Below are positions 15,487-24,709 of a stretch of DNA of 36,022 bases, piece after piece (within the stretch, counting starts at the first letter, position 1; each line of letters starts with the position of its first letter). Where the stretch lies: contig JAKSOV010000009.1 of the NCBI GenBank assembly GCA_024405415.1, positions 1 to 36,022 on the forward strand, given 5' to 3'. The translations under genes and the position numbers were made by a program. This DNA is from Akkermansia sp. Its GTDB lineage: Bacteria; Verrucomicrobiota; Verrucomicrobiia; Verrucomicrobiales; Akkermansiaceae. The notes under the pieces were generated by a model, which was not told where the DNA came from, did no database searches, and was given only the letters and a program-made list of their open reading frames with translations.

Positions 15487-16868
15487 TACCCTACCGTCTG
15501 AAGCGCTTTCTGCTCTCACCCTTGGAGCTGCATCTGCTCGGTGCCCTGTTGGCCCTGGGGGCCTGCATCCCCGCCCTCTTTCCCGAGGTCTGCCCCGAGG
15601 AGGCGGAGGAGATTATCAAGCTCTACGCCGGGTGGCTGCTCATGGGCGCCTTTATCGCCTCCTGCGCCGCCATGGGCATAGCGGGCGCCACCCACATCAT
15701 CCGCCTCAACAACATCAAAGCGCTCGGGCAGCTGCTGCGCTGGGCTGCCGTCTGGGGAGGCGCCGTGCTCATCTTTATGCTGATTGCCGTGGCAGCCAAT
15801 GTTCAGCCCCCGCCCGAGGCCGGGGATGAGCACCCCATCCAAACCACGGATACCCTCTCCCCGCCGCACGACCCGCTCACGGGGCCCGAAGCCCTCACCA
15901 TCCCCATCTCCACCGAAGGTACGGACGCCGACACCGTGGCCGAAGCGCCGAATCTGCACAAGCTGGAGGAGGAGCATGAGGACCTTCTGCGCCTCTACTT
16001 GGAGCGCTCTCCCCGCTGGCAGGGATTGCAGGGCGATGACGCCTTCTTCTCCAAGCCGGGGCACCCCGTCATGGTGCCGCCCACGGCTTCGGGTACGCCG
16101 GGGCTCGTACACGTCGGGTTCCGCCGCCTGACGGAGGGCGCCCCCCTGCCCGAGGGCTACACCGTGCTCAAACCGGGCGACGCCTTCCCCGAGGCAGGGG
16201 AAAACCAACGGCCGTTGACGGATTATGCCCTCGATTTGGGCCGCCGCCACTATCTCCTGCTGGCCTGGCGCGGCACGGCACATGCCGAAACCATGCACCG
16301 AGCCCTTAACGCAGCCATTGCAGCGGCGGACAGCCGCATGCACGCCTTGGCCGAGCATCCCACCAAGGAGAGTCTGGAGCGCATGCTGGCGGGGCGAGAA
16401 TCTTACGCCGGCAGCACGCCGGAAATCCGTCTCTCCGAACCGCCCGGGCAAGCGGGCGCCTATCAGGCCGAGATTTATGCCAACCCCGGGGAGGCGGGCA
16501 CGCTGCTGATTTACGTCCGCGAGCTGGAGAGCGGCCGCACGCTGCGCCTTTTCACCTGCACCGCGCACTATTCCGCCAATGAGGAGGAGCTTTTCCGCCA
16601 CAATGTTCCCGGGGATATCCCTGACTGGCAGAGGCGTGTCCACGAGCAGGCAAGCAACCTGCCCCAAAATGCGCCCGTGTTCACCGTCGGTATCGGCAGC
16701 GATCACCGCTACTTCGGTGCCGCGTTGGAGGTGTGGTTCAAGCCGACCGACGCTCACCGCCCGCCCACCCAGCTGCTGCGCCGCTGTTACCGCGTGCAGT
16801 TCCTGGACACGGCGGCCTCCGCCCCCGCGGCGAAGAGCGAGCCTATACCCGAGGCCGCCGCGAGCTGA
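15483..16868 (+). CDS. Membrane-anchored protein of unknown function
   Basis: The 461-residue protein has three hydrophobic segments in the first 105 residues: around 15-35 (LLGALLALGACIPALF), around 48-68 (GWLLMGAFIASCAAMGIAGA) and around 84-104 (AAVWGGAVLIFMLIAVAAN). A large soluble domain of about 350 residues follows, probably outside the cytoplasm. It contains a Pro/Asp/Thr-rich linker and a stretch with TLLIYVRELESGRTLRLFTC. I cannot assign a family. Start overlaps the previous gene by 4 nt, which implies coupled translation and perhaps a shared complex with the preceding exported protein. Confidence 0.6.
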   Translation: MIPYRLKRFLLSPLELHLLGALLALGACIPALFPEVCPEEAEEIIKLYAGWLLMGAFIASCAAMGIAGATHIIRLNNIKALGQLLRWAAVWGGAVLIFMLIAVAANVQPPPEAGDEHPIQTTDTLSPPHDPLTGPEALTIPISTEGTDADTVAEAPNLHKLEEEHEDLLRLYLERSPRWQGLQGDDAFFSKPGHPVMVPPTASGTPGLVHVGFRRLTEGAPLPEGYTVLKPGDAFPEAGENQRPLTDYALDLGRRHYLLLAWRGTAHAETMHRALNAAIAAADSRMHALAEHPTKESLERMLAGRESYAGSTPEIRLSEPPGQAGAYQAEIYANPGEAGTLLIYVRELESGRTLRLFTCTAHYSANEEELFRHNVPGDIPDWQRRVHEQASNLPQNAPVFTVGIGSDHRYFGAALEVWFKPTDAHRPPTQLLRRCYRVQFLDTAASAPAAKSEPIPEAAAS

Positions 16869-16898
16869 TTCTTTCCGCGGGTATGCCATAGGCTGTGC

Positions 16899-16927
16899 TT
16901 GACGCGCGCGTATATATAGGGCATACT
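16899..16927 (+). promoter_or_regulatory. cysS promoter with short leader
   Basis: TTGACG (16899-16904), a 17-nt spacer and CATACT (16922-16927) end 10 nt before the cysS ATG at 16938. Start-site geometry matches that of mfd and purE. Confidence 0.7.
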
Positions 16928-16937
16928 CTCGCGCGTT

Positions 16938-18353
16938 ATGTTGAACCTTTTTGATACACAGTCGGGGGCGATGAAGCCCGTGCAGGCAGAAGACGGCAAA
17001 CAGCTGCGCTTCTACTGTTGCGGCCCGACCGTGTACGCCGCCGCCCACATCGGCAATTTCCGCACCTTCGTCGTGCAGGACGTGTTCCGCCGCGTGACGG
17101 AGCTCGGCGGTCTGCGCACCAAGCACGTCCGCAACATCACGGACGTGGACGACAAGACCATCCGCAACTCTCAGGCGCAGGGCATGGAGCTGGGCGCCTA
17201 CACCGCCAAGTGGACGGACAAGTTCCATGCGGATTGCAAGGCGCTCAACTGCCTGACGCCGCACGTGGAGCCCAGCGCAGTCGGCCACATCAAGGAGCAG
17301 CTGGAGATTGTACAGCTGCTCATGGACAAGGGCCATGCCTACCAGAGTGAGGACGGCTCCGTGTACTTCCGCATTTCCTCCTATCCCGAGTACGGCCGTC
17401 TGGCCCACCTCGACCGCCAGACGCTCGACCTCGGCAAGACCGCGACCGCCCGCGCCGATGTGGATGAGTACGACAAGGACAGCGTGGCGGACTTCGTGCT
17501 GTGGAAGGCGCGCCGCCCCGAGGACGGCCCCAACTTCTGGCAGAGCCCCTGGGGTGAGGGTCGCCCCGGCTGGCACCTCGAGTGCTCCGCGATGAGCCAC
17601 AAGTACCTCGGCGACACCTTCGACCTTCACTCCGGCGGCGTGGACCTCGTGTTCCCGCACCACGAGAACGAGATTGCTCAGAGCCGCTGCGCCTGCGGCG
17701 GTGAGTCCGCCCGCCATTGGTTCCACGTCACCCACCTGCTGGTGGACGGGGCCAAGATGAGCAAGAGCCTCGGCAACATGTACACGCTCGACCAGCTGCA
17801 GGAGATGGGCTATGCCCCCGTGGCCCTGCGTTATGTGCTGGCGGGTGCCTACTACCGCCGCCCGCTCAACTTCACCCTCACGGGCATGAAGGACGCCACG
17901 AGCGCACTCAACAAGCTCGGACGCTTCGACAAGGCCTTGTCGAAGGCCAGCGGTGCCAAGGAGCCTACCTACCGCGACCTCTGCAAGAAGCAGCCCGAAC
18001 TCGGCATCTTCGCCCCCGCTTGGGCCAGCCTCGAGGATGACCTCAACACACCCGAGGCCCTGGGCCACGTGTTCAGCGCCATGAAGGGCGTGAAGCCCGA
18101 GGAGCTTTCCGCTGATGCGGCCACGCAGATGTGGCAGGCTTTCCGCTTCATCATGGAAGCCCTCGGTCTGCAACTGCCCGACCCCGATGCGGACATCGAG
18201 GTGCCCGCCGACATCAAGGCCATCGCCGATGAGCGTTGGGCCGCCCGCACGGCAAAGGACTGGGGCACCGCCGATGCCCTGCGCGCCAAGCTCGCCGAGC
18301 TGGGCTGGGCCATGAAGGACGGCAAGGACGGCTACAAACTCACCAAAATCTGA
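16938..18353 (+). CDS. cysS: Cysteinyl-tRNA synthetase
   Basis: This class I aminoacyl-tRNA synthetase charges tRNA-Cys. The 471-residue length is typical. The first zinc/substrate cysteine region CCGPTVY is followed by the HIGH-type motif HIGN near residue 37, FDLHSGGVDLVFPHHENE with zinc ligands, and KMSKS in KMSKSLGN near residue 273. The C-terminal part holds the DALR-type helical domain. It starts a probable transcription unit with queF, the nuclease gene and queC. The ATG lies 10 nt after a promoter -10 box. Confidence 0.97.
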   Translation: MLNLFDTQSGAMKPVQAEDGKQLRFYCCGPTVYAAAHIGNFRTFVVQDVFRRVTELGGLRTKHVRNITDVDDKTIRNSQAQGMELGAYTAKWTDKFHADCKALNCLTPHVEPSAVGHIKEQLEIVQLLMDKGHAYQSEDGSVYFRISSYPEYGRLAHLDRQTLDLGKTATARADVDEYDKDSVADFVLWKARRPEDGPNFWQSPWGEGRPGWHLECSAMSHKYLGDTFDLHSGGVDLVFPHHENEIAQSRCACGGESARHWFHVTHLLVDGAKMSKSLGNMYTLDQLQEMGYAPVALRYVLAGAYYRRPLNFTLTGMKDATSALNKLGRFDKALSKASGAKEPTYRDLCKKQPELGIFAPAWASLEDDLNTPEALGHVFSAMKGVKPEELSADAATQMWQAFRFIMEALGLQLPDPDADIEVPADIKAIADERWAARTAKDWGTADALRAKLAELGWAMKDGKDGYKLTKI

Positions 18354-18366
18354 TTTCTGACGCGCC

Positions 18367-18777
18367 ATGAGCAACGACGTTTCTATTCTCGGCAAGCACA
18401 CCGAATTCTTCACCAGCCCCGATGAGGCCAAGCTGGAGGCTTTCCCGAACCGCACGCCGGGCCGCCCCTACACCGTGATGCTGGACACGCACGAGTTCTC
18501 CTCTCTCTGCCCCGTCACGGGTCAGCCGGACTCCTGCCACATGACCATCACCTACTCCCCCGCGGAGAAAGTGGTGGAGACGAAGAGCCTGAAATACTAC
18601 CTTGCCTCCTTCCGCAACTATCCCGCTTTCAACGAGCAGGTGGTGAACCGCATCCTCGATGACCTCGTGGCTGCCGTACAGCCCCGCTGGATGAAGGTGG
18701 AGGGGCGCTTCGGTGCCCGCGGCGGCATTCAGCTCACCTGCATCGCCGAACACTGCCCCGAAAACCGCCCCGCCTGA
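18367..18777 (+). CDS. queF: NADPH-dependent preQ0 reductase QueF
   Basis: QueF reduces the nitrile of 7-cyano-7-deazaguanine (preQ0) to preQ1 in queuosine synthesis. The 136-residue protein is the short single-domain form. The nucleophilic cysteine lies near residue 48 in CPVTGQPD, and the signature ETKSLKYYLASFRN binds NADPH. The gene begins 13 nt after cysS. Its stop overlaps the ATG of the nuclease gene by one base (TGATG). Together with queC 1 kb downstream it provides two steps of the same pathway. Confidence 0.95.
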   Translation: MSNDVSILGKHTEFFTSPDEAKLEAFPNRTPGRPYTVMLDTHEFSSLCPVTGQPDSCHMTITYSPAEKVVETKSLKYYLASFRNYPAFNEQVVNRILDDLVAAVQPRWMKVEGRFGARGGIQLTCIAEHCPENRPA

Positions 18778-19712
18778 TGCGCGCCCTCGTCCGCAGTCCC
18801 CGCCTCACCTTCGCCGCCCTGCTCCTGCTCGGCGGCACGTGCCCCCTCTGCGCTGAGCAGATTGCGGGCGTCGTAGATCGCGTGACGGACGGCGACACGC
18901 TGACGATTCACATCAAAAAGGGCGGGCACGAAAAGGTGCGTTTGCAAGGCATTGATGCCCCCGAACTGAACCAAGCCTACGGCAAGGAAGCCGCCCGCGT
19001 TCTCGAAGGGCTGGTCAGGGACCGCAAGGTGAGCGTGCAATGCGAAGGCCGTGATGACTACGGCCGCGTGCTGGGCTATGTGTATCTCAAAAACCACAGC
19101 ATCAACCTTGAAATGGTGAGACGCGGTGCCGCATGGCACTACGTTTACTATGCCAAGGATAACAAAGCTCTGGCAAGCGCGGAAAAAGAGGCCCGCGAAG
19201 CCCAGCGCGGTCTGTGGAAGGAACCGCACCCCATCGCACCGTGGGATTACCGCCACGACAAAAAGGAGACCAAAACCGTCAAGACGGCAGACATCCCCAA
19301 CTACGGCTCCGTGGAGGGCATTTGCACGCGCGTGACGGACGGAGACACGCTCACCATACAGCTACCGGACGGACAACGCGCCACCGTGCAGCTTTTCGGC
19401 ATCGATGCCCCCGAGCCGGCACAGGAGCACGGGCCGGAAGCGACCGCTGCGCTTGCGGAGCTGGTGCTCAACAAGACCATCCGCGTCGTCATAGACGGGC
19501 GCGATGAGTTCGGCCGCCTTAAAGGCAAGGTCTATGCCGGCGGGCAGTACGTCAATCTCGAGCTGGTGGCGAAAGGCCACGCATGGCACTCCGATAAATA
19601 CGGCCCGGACGAGGACGATTTGCGCGAGGCTCAACAAAAAGCCCGCGCAGAAGGACAAGGCCTGTGGGCCTCCCCCGGCCAAATGCCACCGTGGCGCTTC
19701 CGCAACAATTAA
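18777..19712 (+). CDS. Exported nuclease with two tandem thermonuclease (SNc) domains
   Basis: The 311-residue protein has an N-terminal signal peptide (about residues 1-28, ending LCAEQ) and two copies of the staphylococcal-nuclease fold. Copy 1 (about 29-155) has RVTDGDTLTI, VRLQGIDAPE and DYGRVLGYV, so all expected catalytic residues are present. Copy 2 (about 175-308) has RVTDGDTLTI and EFGRLKGKV, but VQLFGIDAPE places Gln where the transition-state Arg is expected. It should cut extracellular or periplasmic nucleic acid, mainly through copy 1. It sits between queF and queC with no evident link to queuosine, and starts by a one-base overlap with queF. Confidence 0.88.
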   Translation: MRALVRSPRLTFAALLLLGGTCPLCAEQIAGVVDRVTDGDTLTIHIKKGGHEKVRLQGIDAPELNQAYGKEAARVLEGLVRDRKVSVQCEGRDDYGRVLGYVYLKNHSINLEMVRRGAAWHYVYYAKDNKALASAEKEAREAQRGLWKEPHPIAPWDYRHDKKETKTVKTADIPNYGSVEGICTRVTDGDTLTIQLPDGQRATVQLFGIDAPEPAQEHGPEATAALAELVLNKTIRVVIDGRDEFGRLKGKVYAGGQYVNLELVAKGHAWHSDKYGPDEDDLREAQQKARAEGQGLWASPGQMPPWRFRNN

Positions 19713-19739
19713 TAACCTCACTCCCTTTTTCCAGCCGAT

Positions 19740-20399
19740 ATGAAAGTTGCCGTTTTACTCTCCGGGGGTCTCGACTCCACCACCGCCCTGCACCGCGCCC
19801 ATGCGGAGCACGAGGTGGTGTGCGCGCTCGCTTTCGACTACGGCAGCAACCACGCGGAGCACGAGCTGGCCTGCGCGCGTTGGCAGGCGGAGCATCTGGG
19901 CATTCCTTACCGCGAGATTGACCTGCGTTCCGTCTCGCAGCACCTCAGCAGCGCCCTGCTCAGCGGAGCGGAGGCTATCCCCACGGGCGACTATGCCCCC
20001 GAGAACCTGAAGCAGACGGTCGTCCCCTTCCGCAACGGCATTTTCCTCGCCATTGCCGCAGGCATTGCCGAGAGTTGCGGGGCGGAGGGCATCGTGATTG
20101 CCGCGCACGCGGGCGACCATGCCATCTACCCCGATTGCCGCGAGGACTTTATGGCCGCCATGGGCGAGGCCATCCGCCTCGGCACCTATGCCGAGCTGCA
20201 AATCCTGCGCCCCTTCATCCATGCGGACAAGGGCGACATCGTGGCAGCGGGCACGGCGTTGGGCGTGGATTTCAGCCACACCTACTCCTGCTACTGCGGC
20301 GGGGACAAGCATTGCGGCCAATGCGCCACGTGCCGCGAACGCCGCGAGGCCTTCCGCGCCGCGGGCGTGCCCGACCCGACCGAATACGAAACGCTTTGA
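19740..20399 (+). CDS. queC: 7-cyano-7-deazaguanine synthase QueC
   Basis: QueC converts 7-carboxy-7-deazaguanine to preQ0 using ammonia and ATP. The 219-residue protein has the PP-loop LLSGGLDSTTAL at residues 6-17 and a C-terminal zinc site CYCGGDKHCGQCATC. Length and motifs are standard. It follows the thermonuclease gene after 27 nt and precedes ribBA. Both QueC-derived preQ0 and riboflavin synthesis begin from GTP, although the genes need not be co-regulated. No preQ1 riboswitch was recognised upstream. Confidence 0.95.
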   Translation: MKVAVLLSGGLDSTTALHRAHAEHEVVCALAFDYGSNHAEHELACARWQAEHLGIPYREIDLRSVSQHLSSALLSGAEAIPTGDYAPENLKQTVVPFRNGIFLAIAAGIAESCGAEGIVIAAHAGDHAIYPDCREDFMAAMGEAIRLGTYAELQILRPFIHADKGDIVAAGTALGVDFSHTYSCYCGGDKHCGQCATCRERREAFRAAGVPDPTEYETL

Positions 20400-20423
20400 A
20401 AAACGAAAAATCTTTTCACCCTC

Positions 20424-21842
20424 ATGAAAAACATCGAATTCTCTTCCCAAAACGGCGTGTTTGACATGAACGCCTTTATCACGCAATGCGATGCCGCCAC
20501 CTCGGAGGTACCGCTGACGGACGACGCCCCCGCTACGGCGGCTGAGGAACCCGCCCCCTGCCCCTGCTGCGGCGGGGAGAAGCATGCAGACGAACCCTGC
20601 CCCGTCTCCCTTGCGGCGGAGGAAGTGCCCGTCGCTGACGGTCCCGACCCCATGGTGTATTCCCCGCTGGAGGAAGTGATTGAGGAGCTGCGCATGGGCA
20701 AGCTGATTCTTGTGACGGACGACCCGCAGCGCGAGAACGAGGCCGACCTCATCTGCGCGGGGCAGTTTGCCACACCGCAGAACATCAATTTCATGGCGAC
20801 GCATGCGCGCGGGCTCATCTGCGTGCCCATGTCCGCCGAGAAGGTGGACGCCATCGGTCTGCCCATGCAGGCCCAGCACAACACGGAAAAGCTGCACACC
20901 GCCTTCACCGTGAGCGTGGATGCCAAGGAGGGCACCACCACGGGCATCAGCGCCTTTGAGCGTTCGATTACCACGATGAAGCTCGCCGACCCGAAGGCGA
21001 CGCTCGACGACTTTGTGCAGCCCGGCCACTGCTTCCCCCTGCGCGCCCGCAAGGGCGGTGTGCTGCGCCGAGCGGGTCACACGGAGGCCACGGTAGACCT
21101 GCTCCGCATCGCGGGGCTGGAGCCTGTGGGCGTGTGCTGCGAAATCATGAAGGAAGACGGAACGATGGCCCGCCTCGGCGAGCTGGGCAGTTTCCAGAAG
21201 CAGTACGGCCTGAAGGCCTGTTCCCTCGCGCAGATTATCGAACACCGCCGCCGAACGGAGCAGCTGGTGCATCGCGAAGAGACGGTGAAACTGCCGACGG
21301 ACTTCGGCGAGTTCACCTGCCATTCCTACCACTCCGATATCGACGGGCAGACGCACCTCGCCCTCGTGCATGGCGAGATTGACCCCGACAAGCCCGTGCT
21401 CTGCCGCGTGCACAGCGAATGCCTGACGGGTGATGTCTTCGGCAGCCGCCGCTGCGACTGCGGCAGCCAGCTGCACACCGCCATGCGCCGCGTGGCACAG
21501 GAGGGCGGCGTCATCCTCTATCTCCGCCAAGAGGGCCGCGGCATCGGCCTCTCCGCCAAGCTGCATGCCTACAAGCTCCAAGAACAAGGGCTGGACACCG
21601 TGGACGCGAACATCAAGCTGGGCTTTGCCCCCGACCTGCGCGACTACGGCGTGGGCGCCCAGATTCTCCGTGACCTCGGCGTGCGCCACCTGCGCCTCAT
21701 GACAAACAATCCCAAGAAGATGGTCGGCCTTTCCGGCCACGGGCTGGATATTGTCGAGCAAGTCCCCATCAGCATCCCCGCCAACGAGGACAACAAGCGC
21801 TACCTCGACACCAAGCGCGACCGCATGGGACATACACTGTAA
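20424..21842 (+). CDS. ribBA: Bifunctional DHBP synthase / GTP cyclohydrolase II with Cys-rich N-terminal extension
   Basis: This fused enzyme makes 3,4-dihydroxy-2-butanone 4-phosphate from ribulose 5-phosphate and opens GTP, starting riboflavin synthesis. The DHBP synthase half (about residues 77-275) has DDPQRENEADL and HARGLICVPM, and GISAFERS where Asp is usual. The cyclohydrolase half has the zinc motif SECLTGDVFGSRRCDCGS and LRQEGRGIGL. The first 75 residues are an extension absent from typical RibBA, holding CPCCGGEKHADEPC, a possible metal site. ATG 20466 or 20649 could be used instead, the latter removing the extension. No FMN riboswitch was recognised. Its stop codon runs into the heptad element before ftsH. 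Confidence 0.93.
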   Translation: MKNIEFSSQNGVFDMNAFITQCDAATSEVPLTDDAPATAAEEPAPCPCCGGEKHADEPCPVSLAAEEVPVADGPDPMVYSPLEEVIEELRMGKLILVTDDPQRENEADLICAGQFATPQNINFMATHARGLICVPMSAEKVDAIGLPMQAQHNTEKLHTAFTVSVDAKEGTTTGISAFERSITTMKLADPKATLDDFVQPGHCFPLRARKGGVLRRAGHTEATVDLLRIAGLEPVGVCCEIMKEDGTMARLGELGSFQKQYGLKACSLAQIIEHRRRTEQLVHREETVKLPTDFGEFTCHSYHSDIDGQTHLALVHGEIDPDKPVLCRVHSECLTGDVFGSRRCDCGSQLHTAMRRVAQEGGVILYLRQEGRGIGLSAKLHAYKLQEQGLDTVDANIKLGFAPDLRDYGVGAQILRDLGVRHLRLMTNNPKKMVGLSGHGLDIVEQVPISIPANEDNKRYLDTKRDRMGHTL

Positions 21843-21946
21843 TTTGAAATTTATAATTTAAGATTTATAATTAATAATTTGAAAATTCGCGCGCTCCGCG
21901 CGACTAACTTCCAAATCAAAAATCAAAAATCTTATATCTAAAATCT
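21842..21946 (+). repeat. Heptad/GC-palindrome element between ribBA and ftsH (copy R2)
   Basis: Starting at the last base of the ribBA stop codon are six in-register heptads (ATTTGAA, ATTTATA, ATTTAAG, ATTTATA, ATTAATA, ATTTGAA; 21842-21883). A CGCGCG-CTC-CGCGCG hairpin follows at 21888-21902, then five heptads ending in ATC or its variants up to 2 nt before the ftsH ATG. TAAGATTT in the left arm is complementary to AAATCTTA in the right arm, so the arms can also fold together. Confidence 0.85.
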
Positions 21947-21948
21947 CC

Positions 21949-24246
21949 ATGCCTCTTCCTCCCAAAAAAGTTCCGACCCCGCCGACAGGCTCCCCCAACT
22001 GGGGTGTCATGATTCTCATGCTTGTCATCACGGGCATCCTCGTGCTGGCCTTCACCTTTGACGGCACCATGAACGCGCCCGCGCGCACCATCACTCTGGA
22101 CGCCTTCCGCCAGGACTACCGCGAGGGCCTCGTGGTGCTCACCCAGCCCAAGGATTTCCCGATTGAGGTGGTCTCCTCCGACGGCAGCAGCGAGAGCACG
22201 CTGACCGCCTACCTCTATAAGAAAAAGCCCGAATTCCCCGTCGGCGAGTTCTACATGCCCTTCACGGACTCCGACACCGTGCGCACGCTCTGCAACCGCT
22301 TCGGCATCACCGCGGGACAACAGGAAAGCCCCGAACCCGAACTCGGCGGCCGAGAGCGCGTCTGGAGCACGGATGAATTCGCCCGCATGGGTGAGGAAGG
22401 TCGCATCATCGTCGCCCCCTCCGCCCCCGTCATCTACGAAAACGGCAACAGCGGCGTCATCCTCGGCAGCTACCGCAAGAACCCCGAGAAAAAGGTGGCC
22501 CTCAAGGACGTGGAGCCCGTGCGTGTGACCTTCAACCGCGTGTTCCAAGGTGAAGCCGTGCGCGAGCTGCTGGGCAATAACGCCACCTACAGCGTGGAGA
22601 GCAACACATGGAGCGTGCTGCTCATCAACTGTCTGCCCGTCGTCCTGCTCGTGGCTCTCTTCGTGTTCTTCTTCCGCAGCCAGAACGGCGGCCCCGGCGG
22701 CGCCATGAAGTTCGGCCGCAGCCGCGCCCGCCTGCTCGACCCGAGCAAGAACCGCGTCACCTTCAACGATGTGGCGGGCGTCTCCGAGGCCAAGGAGGAG
22801 GTGTGGGAAATCGTCGAGTTCCTGCGCAACCCGAAAAAGTTCCGCAACCTCGGCGGCACCATCCCCAAGGGCGTGCTGATGGTCGGTCCTCCCGGCACGG
22901 GTAAGACCCTGCTGGCCCGCGCCATTGCGGGAGAGGCCGAGGTGCCCTTCTACACCATCTCCGGCTCCGATTTTGTGGAAATGTTTGTGGGCGTGGGCGC
23001 CAGCCGCGTGCGCGACATGTTTGCCGAAGCCAAAAAGAACTCCCCCTGCCTCATCTTTATCGATGAGATTGACGCCGTGGGCCGCCACCGCGGTCACGGC
23101 GTGGGCGGCGGTCACGATGAGCGCGAGCAGACGCTCAATGCCCTGCTCGTCGAGATGGACGGCTTCACCGCCAACGAGAACGTCATCGTCATCGCCGCCA
23201 CCAACCGCGTGGACGTGCTGGACCCTGCCCTGCTGCGCCCCGGCCGCTTTGACCGTCAGGTGACCGTCAACCTGCCCGATGCCGCGGGCCGCGAGCAGAT
23301 CCTCAAGGTACACGCCCGCAAGATTAAGCTGGCCGAGGGCGTGGACCTCGCACCCATCGCCCGCGCCACGACCGGCTTCTCGGGCGCTGAGCTGGCCAAC
23401 CTCGTCAACGAGTCCGCCCTCATCGCCGCCCGTCGCAACGCCCCCGCCGTCACGCAGGCGGATATGGAGGAAGCGCGCGAAAAGGTGCGCTGGGGCCGAG
23501 AGCGCCGCTCGCTGGAAATCTCTGAGAAAGAGAAACGCAACACCGCCGTGCACGAAGCGGGCCACGCCATCTGCCTGCTTAAGACGGCCTTGAAAAAATC
23601 CCTTCCCCTGCACAAGGTCACCATCATCCCCCGCGGCCCCGCGCTGGGTGTCACCATGATGCTGCCCGAGGAGGACAAGCACAGCGAGTATGAGAGCGAG
23701 ATGCTCGACTACATCGTGATGGCCATGGGCGGCCGCTGCGCCGAGCAGGTCGTGTTCGGCGACATCAGCGGAGGTGCCAGTGCCGACATCCGCCAAGCCA
23801 CCGCCCTCGCCCGCAAAATGGTCTGCGTCTACGGCATGAGCCCCAAGCTCGGCCCCGTGGAATACAGCAGCGGCGCGCACAGCGAGGTCTTCCTCGCCCG
23901 CGACATGGTGCAGGGCCGCTCCTTCTCCGAGCACACCGCCCAAATCATCGACGAGGAGGTGCAGCGCCTCGTCACCGAGAACTATCAGCGCGCGCTGGAT
24001 ATCCTCACCGGAAACAAGGAACGCCTGCTGCTCATTGCCGACAAGCTCATCGAGTTCGAAACGCTCAGCGGCAAGCAGGTGGCCGAGCTGCTGGAGACGG
24101 GCGAGATGAGCGACCCGCCCGTGCGCGAGCTTCCCCCCGAGCTACCCCCCGTCCCCGAGGCCTCGGAGGAACAGCCCGAGCCGACGGAAGCTCCCGCCGC
24201 CCCCGAAACCACCCCTGCCCCCGCGGCAGATGAAGAATCTCACTAA
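21949..24246 (+). CDS. ftsH: ATP-dependent zinc metalloprotease FtsH
   Basis: FtsH is a membrane-bound AAA+ protease that degrades unstable and misassembled membrane and cytoplasmic proteins. The 765-residue protein has a first membrane helix near 20-40, a periplasmic domain of about 180 residues and a second helix near 222-242. Walker A GPPGTGKT is at 313, Walker B is [10 protein letters not shown], the second region of homology includes [19 protein letters not shown], and the protease zinc site HEAGH is at 535. The tail is rich in Pro, Glu and Ala ([18 protein letters not shown]). No Shine-Dalgarno sequence precedes the ATG; instead the heptad element reaches almost to it. Confidence 0.97.
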   Translation: MPLPPKKVPTPPTGSPNWGVMILMLVITGILVLAFTFDGTMNAPARTITLDAFRQDYREGLVVLTQPKDFPIEVVSSDGSSESTLTAYLYKKKPEFPVGEFYMPFTDSDTVRTLCNRFGITAGQQESPEPELGGRERVWSTDEFARMGEEGRIIVAPSAPVIYENGNSGVILGSYRKNPEKKVALKDVEPVRVTFNRVFQGEAVRELLGNNATYSVESNTWSVLLINCLPVVLLVALFVFFFRSQNGGPGGAMKFGRSRARLLDPSKNRVTFNDVAGVSEAKEEVWEIVEFLRNPKKFRNLGGTIPKGVLMVGPPGTGKTLLARAIAGEAEVPFYTISGSDFVEMFVGVGASRVRDMFAEAKKNSPCLIFIDEIDAVGRHRGHGVGGGHDEREQTLNALLVEMDGFTANENVIVIAATNRVDVLDPALLRPGRFDRQVTVNLPDAAGREQILKVHARKIKLAEGVDLAPIARATTGFSGAELANLVNESALIAARRNAPAVTQADMEEAREKVRWGRERRSLEISEKEKRNTAVHEAGHAICLLKTALKKSLPLHKVTIIPRGPALGVTMMLPEEDKHSEYESEMLDYIVMAMGGRCAEQVVFGDISGGASADIRQATALARKMVCVYGMSPKLGPVEYSSGAHSEVFLARDMVQGRSFSEHTAQIIDEEVQRLVTENYQRALDILTGNKERLLLIADKLIEFETLSGKQVAELLETGEMSDPPVRELPPELPPVPEASEEQPEPTEAPAAPETTPAPAADEESH

Positions 24247-24275
24247 CCCATTAACCCCCTACCGACATTTCTATC

Positions 24276-24629
24276 ATGACAGCCCAAGAACTCGCCTTTG
24301 CCTGCGCCACCGCCGCAGATGACGCCAAAGCCACCGACATCGCCGTGTACGACCTGCGCGGCACCTCCTCCCTGACGGATTTCGCCATCGTCTGCACAGC
24401 GACCTCCGTGCCCCACCTGCGCGCTATCCTGCGCGATGTGGAAAAGGACGTGTGGGAGAAGCACGCCACCGATGCGGTCTACGCCGACCGCGCCCCGAAC
24501 GCCCTCTGGTCCGTGCTGGACTATATCGACGTGATGGTCCACGTCATGGGCGGCGAAGTGCGCGATTTCTACGCCCTCGAGCAGTTCTGGAAGCCCGAGA
24601 ACAAAATCGAGTGGACCCGCAGCTGGTGA
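24276..24629 (+). CDS. rsfS: Ribosomal silencing factor RsfS
   Basis: RsfS binds ribosomal protein uL14 and blocks subunit joining when nutrients are scarce. The 117-residue protein has the family features: AFACATAADDAKATDIAVYDLRG, SLTDFAIVCTATSVPHLRAI and ALWSVLDYIDVMVHVMGGEVRDFYALEQFW. The length is typical. It follows ftsH after 29 nt and is the last plus-strand gene before a strong terminator, so it probably ends the ftsH transcript. Confidence 0.93.
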   Translation: MTAQELAFACATAADDAKATDIAVYDLRGTSSLTDFAIVCTATSVPHLRAILRDVEKDVWEKHATDAVYADRAPNALWSVLDYIDVMVHVMGGEVRDFYALEQFWKPENKIEWTRSW

Positions 24630-24652
24630 TGTAACGTTACCCACCCTCCCAA

Positions 24653-24687
24653 AAAAGCGGCCTGACGCCATGCGTCAGGCCGCTTTT
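24653..24687. terminator. Strong bidirectional terminator between rsfS and trpF
   Basis: A 16-bp perfect stem (24653-24668 with 24672-24687) and a 3-nt loop are flanked by A-runs and T-runs on both sides. It can end both the rsfS transcript (plus) and the trp operon (minus). Confidence 0.93.
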
Positions 24688-24709
24688 GGTAAACTCTTCC
24701 GACCGCGAC

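Noticed and set aside
19713-20423. preQ1 riboswitch before queC or FMN riboswitch before ribBA
   Set aside because: The gaps are only 27 and 24 nt and hold no recognisable aptamer sequence.
21842-21946. Heptad arrays as a CRISPR array
   Set aside because: The unit is 7 nt with no spacers and no cas genes nearby.
21916-23943. Long minus-strand frames such as those opposite ftsH, pyrB/pyrC', ribBA and the ankyrin gene
   Set aside because: They mirror well-supported genes, have GC-skewed composition and show no motifs, so they are shadows.
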